The translations under genes were made by a program, and so were the position numbers. From Photobacterium sp. JCM 19050 (GTDB lineage Bacteria > Pseudomonadota > Gammaproteobacteria > Enterobacterales > Vibrionaceae): DNA of 64,000 bases. The notes under the pieces were generated by a model. The model worked only from the letters and a program-made list of their open reading frames with translations, had not been told where the DNA came from and made no database searches. Shown here piece by piece: positions 59,208 to 64,000 of this stretch. The stretch is from contig BAXG01000013.1 of assembly GCA_001310455.1 (NCBI GenBank), positions 1 to 64,000 on the forward strand. Reading direction: 5' to 3'. Every line of letters starts with the position of its first letter. The stretch's first letter is position 1.

Positions 59208-59226
59208 CCTCTTCGGAGGTTTTTTT
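59208..59226 (+). terminator. Terminator of the FAD-oxidase gene
   Basis: CCTC-TTCG-GAGG tetraloop hairpin followed by seven T, 37 nt after the stop. Confidence 0.8.
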
Positions 59227-59314
59227 GACCAACGGAAATAGCCGGTTTCTACCTCAATACATTCAATACCAAGACCACCAACTTTGAACACACTTGGCCT
59301 GATAACACACAACC

Positions 59315-59342
59315 AAAAAAAAGGGCGCCACTCAAGGACGCC
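59315..59342 (-). terminator. Terminator of the aldolase gene
   Basis: On the minus strand GGCGTC / GGCGCC (one G-T pair) followed by a run of nine T, 37 nt after the aldolase stop. Confidence 0.75.
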
Positions 59343-59379
59343 AACAATACCGAAGTATCACTTACCCAAACTTTACTGC

Positions 59380-60222
59380 TTACAGGTTGTAGCGTTTCAC
59401 CGCTTCCTCTGCGCTTTCTCCGCGACAAATCACGTCAACGATGCCGCGAATAGCATCTCCCGGGCGCTCATGGAGGTATAAGTTACGGCCTACAGCCACA
59501 CCGGAGCATCCGGCGGTCATTGCATGCTCAAGACTGGCAAGGAAATCCAGGAAGTTACTGCGTGTTGCTCCGCCCATCATCACTGTTGGGACCGGTGTGG
59601 CATCTACCACGGTCTTGAAGCTCTCCGGATCGCCGGTGTATTCAACTTTGACAATGTCGGCACCGGCTTCTGCTGCCATTCGTGCAGCAAGTGCTACAAA
59701 TTCCGGACGGTTCTGGTCTCCGTTCGCTACGTTTGTGCCTCGCGCCAGCGGTTCACACAAAACGGGCAAACCGAAACGTTCCGCTTCCCTTACCAGCGTC
59801 CCAAGACGACGCATCTCAGCGACATCTTCCGCCGGGTTGCTTGACCCAAGAAAAACGTAATCGTGCACCGCATCAGCACCTGCGGCAGCTGCCTGCTCTG
59901 CAGTCGCGATAAAGTCATGCTGTCCCTGAAAACCTTCATGACCCAGCAAATCCGGGTTACGCCACTTGTCCGTCCATCCTACAGACATAATGATCGCAGG
60001 GCCGTTTCTGTGGCCCAGAAGGTCAGCATATTGTTTGATGTAGCCCGGAGACAGCATTGCCCCCGTCAAACCGTTCTGCGACAAGGCTATAAGGTTTTTC
60101 CTGAAATCCTCATCTGTTGTAATGCCAGGCTGCGGTCCCAAGTACATACTGTTGACTAACGCAGCGAAAACCGCTTTGCCATTCTCAAACATCCGGTTGA
60201 GGCGAATTGTTTTCCCTTCCAT
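59380..60222 (-). CDS. DhnA/LsrF-type class I aldolase
   Basis: 280 residues with a TIM-barrel class I aldolase pattern: GAMLSPGYIKQYADLLG, ADAVHDYVFLGSSNP, VLCEPLARGTN, the Schiff-base Lys in ADIVKVEYTGDPESF and GGATRSNFLDFLASLEHAMT with GCSGVAVGRNLY (phosphate site). Relatives are archaeal fructose-bisphosphate aldolase, LsrF and similar enzymes. In this locus it probably cleaves the ketose phosphate made by the kinase and dehydrogenase. Transcribed alone, divergently from the DeoR gene. Confidence 0.85.
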   Translation of the reverse strand: MEGKTIRLNRMFENGKAVFAALVNSMYLGPQPGITTDEDFRKNLIALSQNGLTGAMLSPGYIKQYADLLGHRNGPAIIMSVGWTDKWRNPDLLGHEGFQGQHDFIATAEQAAAAGADAVHDYVFLGSSNPAEDVAEMRRLGTLVREAERFGLPVLCEPLARGTNVANGDQNRPEFVALAARMAAEAGADIVKVEYTGDPESFKTVVDATPVPTVMMGGATRSNFLDFLASLEHAMTAGCSGVAVGRNLYLHERPGDAIRGIVDVICRGESAEEAVKRYNL

Positions 60223-60255
60223 ATACTCATAATCCCTATTTACTGTTTATCTGTA

Positions 60256-60348
60256 CAAAAGCGACACCAACGTATAATAATCTTCCTTGTGTTGCTTTAT
60301 GTTTTAAAATGTAGCTTTTTTATCTGCCTTTCGCAATCTTTTGCTACA
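60256..60348. promoter_or_regulatory. Candidate operators between aldolase and deoR-type genes
   Basis: CAAAAGCGACAC (60256-60267) recurs exactly at 61345-61356 before the GlpD-like gene. TGTAGC (60310-60315) and GCTACA (60343-60348) form an inverted pair like that at 57461/57665. A loose half-site TGT(A/C)G(C/T) with a T-rich flank unites them. Confidence 0.5.
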
Positions 60349-60472
60349 ATTAATCAACACAACACGTCGTAAAGTTATGCTAGAAAGCACATAAGTCGTC
60401 AACTTTACTTGAGAAATAAAACATATTGTGATACTTCAATGTCAGGAACTCATTACACAAACAGGATAGTTT

Positions 60473-61266
60473 ATGAACAGAGTCGAGATACTGGATGACA
60501 CTCTGTTACCGGAGCAACGCCAAACAAAAATATTGCAAATACTGCGTAAGCAGGGAGTTGCAAAAAATGCACAGCTCGCACGGCAATTTGGCGTTAATAT
60601 CGCCACTATTCGACGCGATATCAGCGCATTCGAAAAACAGGGGCTTGTCACAGTTGTATACGGTGGTGCCAAATTAAAAGGCGAAATTGCCGAAGATAAT
60701 GAAGTCGCACTGGCCGAAAAGCAGACCATCCACCTGACTGCCAAGCAGACTATTGCCCGCAAAGCCGCTTCACTAATCAACGCAAACGACAGTATTGGCC
60801 TCAACGCAGGCAGTACCGTTCCTATGATCCTCGATTACCTGTCAGACGACGTGAATCACCTGTCTGTCACGACACTTGCTCTGAACATCGCAGAAAAAGC
60901 GGTCCGCCTGCCCATCGTCGATCTCTTCGTACCCGGTGGGCACTACCGTCACACATCCCATGCCTTATCTGGGACAGCAACCGAGCAAGCCCTCGCATCT
61001 ATCAACCTCGACAAAGGTTTTTTGGTGCCTCTGCCATTGACCTTCAGGCAGGCTGGACACACCCAGCGCATGCAGAAGTACCATCAAACCAGGTCATGCT
61101 CCAGCAGGCACGTAAGAAATACCTGGTTTGTGACTCCACGAAAATCGGGCATGTTAACTTCAGCAAAGTGTCTGACTTAACGATATTTGATGCCTTTATC
61201 GTCGATGATGAGTTCCCGGAAGAGTACCGTCTCTGGGCTGAGGAACACGGAATTGAAATAATTTAA
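60473..61266 (+). CDS. DeoR/GlpR-family repressor (one frameshift)
   Basis: About 264 residues after repair. N-terminal HTH (RQTKILQILRKQGVAKNAQL, then FGVNIATIRRDISAFEKQGL) and the DeoR sensor domain with the sugar-phosphate-site block NAGSTVPMILDYL. The break near 61016-61021 (a T run) restores FFGASAIDLQAGWTHPAHAE and the ending DEFPEEYRLWAEEHGIEII. DeoR proteins respond to phosphorylated sugars or polyols. It is placed between the aldolase and the GlpD-like gene, so it probably represses the whole regulon until the phosphorylated intermediate appears. Confidence 0.87.
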
Positions 61267-61304
61267 TTCCGAGGCATATTTATCTCCCCCTCAAGATATT
61301 AAAC

Positions 61305-61334
61305 AGCCGGAGCCATCAAGCTCCGGCTTTTTTT
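61305..61334 (+). terminator. Terminator of the DeoR-family gene
   Basis: AGCCGGAGC / GCTCCGGCT 9-bp stem with a 6-nt loop and a T-run (61329-61334). Confidence 0.9.
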
Positions 61335-61344
61335 ATCCTTAAAG

Positions 61345-61375
61345 CAAAAGCGACACAATACGACATTTAGCTTTA
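61345..61375. promoter_or_regulatory. Candidate operators before the GlpD-like gene
   Basis: CAAAAGCGACAC (61345-61356) and ACGACATTTAGC (61360-61371) are adjacent. The first recurs before the aldolase gene, the second (inverted) before the importer operon. Confidence 0.5.
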
Positions 61376-61455
61376 CGAAGTGACACAACCCTGCTATAAC
61401 TTTTTAATAACATTTATCTCAATTATAAGTCGCATTGTTTTACCAAGGAGGGAAA

Positions 61456-63102
61456 ATGCAGTTCAAGGACAACAGCGAAGCCCAGCCGTACGATTTCCTA
61501 ATCATAGGGGGAGGCATTTCTGGAGCCTCTCTTGCTCGTGAAGCTGTGTTGCGCGGATACTCGGTCGCTCTGGTAGACAAGAATGACTTTTCAGCAGGAA
61601 CCAGCAGCCGATCGGGCAAGCTAATTCATGGTGGTGTCCGCTACCTTGAAACCATGGATTTAAAAGTTGTCAGGGAATCATGCAGGGAAAGGGAAACCCA
61701 GCTCCGTATCGCCCCGCACCTTGGTAACGTGCAGCCCATTCTTTTTGTCTCGAATGACCAAGGGAAGTATCGCCCTTGGCAGCTCAGAATTGCCCTCTCC
61801 TTTTACGATTTCGTATCCGGCAATCCCAAAAACAGAAAGAGCCGAATTTTCAGCAAAAAGCAGCTTGAGGAAAGAGAGCCAAACCTCAACACCCGTGGGC
61901 TTTATGGAGCCGGTCTTTTCCACGATCTCGCAACAAATGATGCACGCCTGACTATCGACACCCTGAAAAGTGCCGTGCAGCAAGGCGCTGATGTCGCTAA
62001 CTACACAGAAGTCACCGACCTGTTATACAGGGACGGAAAGGTATCCGGTGTTGTGGCAAAGACGCTCAAAACCGGCGAGTCATTTTCCCTCCACGCAAAG
62101 CATGTAATCAACGCCTGTGGCCCCGGCGTTGATGCCATCCGGCTAATGGATGACCCGTCAGCCAAGCCATTAATGAAACCGTCCAAAGGAGTACACCTCG
62201 CTTTTCGCAGTGACCGGCTACCCATCAACAACGGTATTTTCATGCACGTTGGCAGCGACAATGGCCGGATGAACTGGGTACTTCCCAAGCACAATGAAGG
62301 GTTTGTTTTCGCCGGTGCGACGGATACGTTTTTTGATGGAGACATCGACAACCCCGACATCACAGAAGCAGATATAGACCACGTACTGAAAGCCACAAAT
62401 GAGATCATCCCGTCAGCCAACCTGACTCGAAAAGACATTCTGTCAGCATGGGCTGGGCTGCGGCCGTTGGTCGATTCAGGAAGCGTCTCAAATGCCAGCA
62501 AAGTGTCCCGCCGTCACCTTGTGACCCACAGTCAGTCAAACCTCTTTACCCTTGCTGGCGGCAAGCTAAGTACCTGTCGTCTGATGGCGGAAGAAACCAT
62601 CGACTACGTGGAAAAACATGCCATGTTGCCAAAAACGTCTCCGCTGAGCCATATCACGCCGATTTCAGGGGGAGAAACCATCCCTGCGGAACAATTGAAC
62701 TCTCCCGGTTCATTTTCAGAAGAAGACCACTTCAGAATCTTTCGCGTATTCGGCAGCAACGCAACGGCCATTTCCGGAATGGCCCCATCTTCCACTGAAG
62801 CGTCCCGTATCGCACCTTCGGTCCCCCTAACCAAGGCAGAGTTGCGCTATATCCTTCGCAATGAATTCGTCACCCACCTGGCTGATTTGCTCATCAGACG
62901 CACAAACATCTTCTACAGCCTCCAAGATGGCGGCCTGTCGGAAATCAAAGCCATCGGCGAATTAGTGGCAAAGGAGCTCGGGTGGTCATCGCAAGAACTC
63001 CAGAATGAAATTACTGCATACCAAAATAAAGTGACGGTAAACCGACACGTTGACGTCACCACAGAAATTCAAACCGGGCAGGAAGCCAAGATCGACGCTT
63101 AA
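61456..63102 (+). CDS. GlpD-like FAD-dependent polyol-phosphate dehydrogenase
   Basis: 548 residues. The dinucleotide-binding start YDFLIIGGGISGASLAREAV and the motif GTSSRSGKLIHGGVRYLE are those of FAD-dependent glycerol-3-phosphate dehydrogenases; later WVLPKHNEGFVFAGATDTFF and LAGGKLSTCRLMAEETIDYV. The C-terminal DAO domain is present. In this locus, next to an FGGY kinase, it more likely oxidises another polyol phosphate (as EryB does in erythritol catabolism) to a ketose phosphate, donating electrons to quinone. Start MQFKDN has AAGGAGGG; an upstream in-frame start is less good. The kinase gene follows at 15 nt. Confidence 0.85.
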   Translation: MQFKDNSEAQPYDFLIIGGGISGASLAREAVLRGYSVALVDKNDFSAGTSSRSGKLIHGGVRYLETMDLKVVRESCRERETQLRIAPHLGNVQPILFVSNDQGKYRPWQLRIALSFYDFVSGNPKNRKSRIFSKKQLEEREPNLNTRGLYGAGLFHDLATNDARLTIDTLKSAVQQGADVANYTEVTDLLYRDGKVSGVVAKTLKTGESFSLHAKHVINACGPGVDAIRLMDDPSAKPLMKPSKGVHLAFRSDRLPINNGIFMHVGSDNGRMNWVLPKHNEGFVFAGATDTFFDGDIDNPDITEADIDHVLKATNEIIPSANLTRKDILSAWAGLRPLVDSGSVSNASKVSRRHLVTHSQSNLFTLAGGKLSTCRLMAEETIDYVEKHAMLPKTSPLSHITPISGGETIPAEQLNSPGSFSEEDHFRIFRVFGSNATAISGMAPSSTEASRIAPSVPLTKAELRYILRNEFVTHLADLLIRRTNIFYSLQDGGLSEIKAIGELVAKELGWSSQELQNEITAYQNKVTVNRHVDVTTEIQTGQEAKIDA

Positions 63103-63117
63103 AAAAGGACTGCACCT

Positions 63118-64000
63118 ATGACGAAAAAACTGATTCTTACAATAGATTTGGGCTCAAGCGGCATGTTGTCCTCGGTTTTTGACACCGACGGCAAGCTGAT
63201 TGGCGAACACAAAAGAGGTTACACACCTGACACAGATGCCAGCGGTAAAGCAACTTACGATATTGAGGCCATGCTTGATTATGTGGTTGCCTCATTGAAC
63301 GATTTGTTTGGGGATCGCGGGATCAACGCCAATGACGTGGCTATTGTCGGAGTATCCGGCATGATGGGCGGCGTGGTTGGTGTGGACAAAAATGGCCGGG
63401 CTACCTTTCCCTATACCACCACATTGGATACCCGCTACATTCCGCATTACCTCGAAATGGTCGAGGCACACGGTCCGGAAATCCGGGAAATTGCCGGAAC
63501 CTGGTACCCGACACTCGCCCCCAAGCTAAAGTGGATGCAAGCCCAGTCCCCGGAACGTTTTGCCAAGACCGTAAAAGTGGTACCGGTGACCAGTTTCTTT
63601 GCCGGAAGACTGACCGGTTTAAGCCCTGACCACTGGGCGATTGATAAATCACTGCTTTGGATGACCGGACTTTCCGATGCAAAAACCCAGTCATGGTCAG
63701 ACACCCTTGTCCGCAAGTTGGATGTCGACCCGGCTTTACTTCCTGACGTTGCAAACTCCGGAGATATCGTTGGAAACACCGGGACAGAAATTGCAAACCG
63801 AACCCCGTTGCCGGAGGGAATTCCTGTTATCGCCGGTGTGGGAGATACGCCTGCAAGTATCGTCGGTGCCGGTGGTGTAGGTGAAGGTGTTGCGGTGGAT
63901 GTTGCCGGAACCTACCCCATCTTCTCGGTTTCAACCGGACAAGATGCCTATGCTCGCCTTGGCAAAACCGGTGAGGTATTTGGCTCATCAATGCCAGGCG
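63118..64000 (+). CDS. FGGY-family carbohydrate kinase (partial, cut by window end)
   Basis: The first 294 residues of a kinase of about 500. Start MTKKLILTIDLGSSGMLSSV (AAGGA upstream) gives the phosphate-1 motif. The segment VAIVGVSGMMGGVVGVDKNG and the central GVGDTPASIVGAGGVGEGVAV with VAGTYP match xylulokinase/erythritol-kinase-like FGGY enzymes. It would phosphorylate the imported polyol or ketose with ATP. The active-site part and adenosine motif lie beyond the window. Coupled to the GlpD-like gene by a 15-nt gap. Confidence 0.85.
   Translation, partial: MTKKLILTIDLGSSGMLSSVFDTDGKLIGEHKRGYTPDTDASGKATYDIEAMLDYVVASLNDLFGDRGINANDVAIVGVSGMMGGVVGVDKNGRATFPYTTTLDTRYIPHYLEMVEAHGPEIREIAGTWYPTLAPKLKWMQAQSPERFAKTVKVVPVTSFFAGRLTGLSPDHWAIDKSLLWMTGLSDAKTQSWSDTLVRKLDVDPALLPDVANSGDIVGNTGTEIANRTPLPEGIPVIAGVGDTPASIVGAGGVGEGVAVDVAGTYPIFSVSTGQDAYARLGKTGEVFGSSMPG

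Noticed and set aside
3243..61266. Calling the interrupted genes pseudogenes
   Set aside because: Single repairs give complete proteins with all active-site residues and no other damage; there is no matching excess of stop codons or long deletions.
61456..63102. Housekeeping glycerol-3-phosphate dehydrogenase GlpD
   Set aside because: The neighbours are a kinase of the xylulose/erythritol type, an importer and aldolase rather than glpF/glpK, so a different polyol phosphate is more likely.
1..64000. CRISPR arrays, prophage, insertion sequences, integron sites, tRNA or rRNA genes
   Set aside because: No spaced direct repeats, transposase or integrase motifs, or recognisable tRNA/rRNA segments were found. 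The NPCBM units are coding repeats.

Overview
The window reads as a chromosomal segment of a marine gammaproteobacterium, most likely of the Vibrionaceae (Grimontia, Enterovibrio or Photobacterium-like). The reasons are the YibL, NupC, PldA and DUF2750 homologues, Vibrio-type alkaline phosphatase, and a short dispersed intergenic repeat (core TATACCCAAACCACCTCAAG) of a kind I associate with vibrios. The genus is inference. I see no rRNA, tRNA, CRISPR, prophage or insertion sequence.

Layout. 1-14.1 kb: mixed housekeeping and envelope genes (DsbA-like lipoprotein, DUF2059, DUF2750, yibL, nupC, pldA, an alpha/beta hydrolase, a TSUP permease, an IclR regulator with a formimidoylglutamase-like enzyme, a VOC protein, an AarF kinase, a YiiX-like hydrolase, PhoD). 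14.2-23.1 kb: a lanthanide-type methanol dehydrogenase island. A divergent LysR gene is followed by a CxxxCW rhodanese-like protein, an MBL metallohydrolase, a fused SoxYZ carrier, S-formylglutathione hydrolase, XoxF, a cupredoxin, a small CSC protein, a XoxJ-like binding protein and a DUF2380 protein. Together these would oxidise methanol or other short alcohols in the periplasm and clear formaldehyde in the cytoplasm. 23.2-32.7 kb: small lipoprotein and Zn-ribbon genes, an SMR exporter, a lone pilin, a modular metallophosphatase divergent from an alkaline phosphatase, and a chemoreceptor. 32.8-37.6 kb: a DUF294/CBS protein with a DnaQ-like exonuclease and a DUF1289-CWC protein, then a BCCT transporter. 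38.1-46.3 kb: a ChrR-like cupin and an acetoin (2,3-butanediol) degradation locus: acoR divergent from an SDR dehydrogenase and acoXABC, with two good sigma-54 promoters. 46.4-52.3 kb: one very large secreted protein combining beta-propellers, Ig/PKD domains, two heme-c sites and five NPCBM modules. 52.5-64 kb: a sugar or polyol regulon: RbsABC-type importer, aldo/keto reductase, AGPS-like FAD oxidase, DhnA-type aldolase, DeoR regulator, GlpD-like dehydrogenase and an FGGY kinase cut by the window edge. Its promoters share candidate operator motifs.

A striking general property is that about 20 genes are interrupted by single-base indels, mostly 1-nt losses in short G/C or A/T runs. In each case one restored base (occasionally one removed) recovers a full-length conserved protein. 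I treat these as probable sequencing or consensus errors and give repaired gene spans. If they were real, half of the larger genes here would be pseudogenes.
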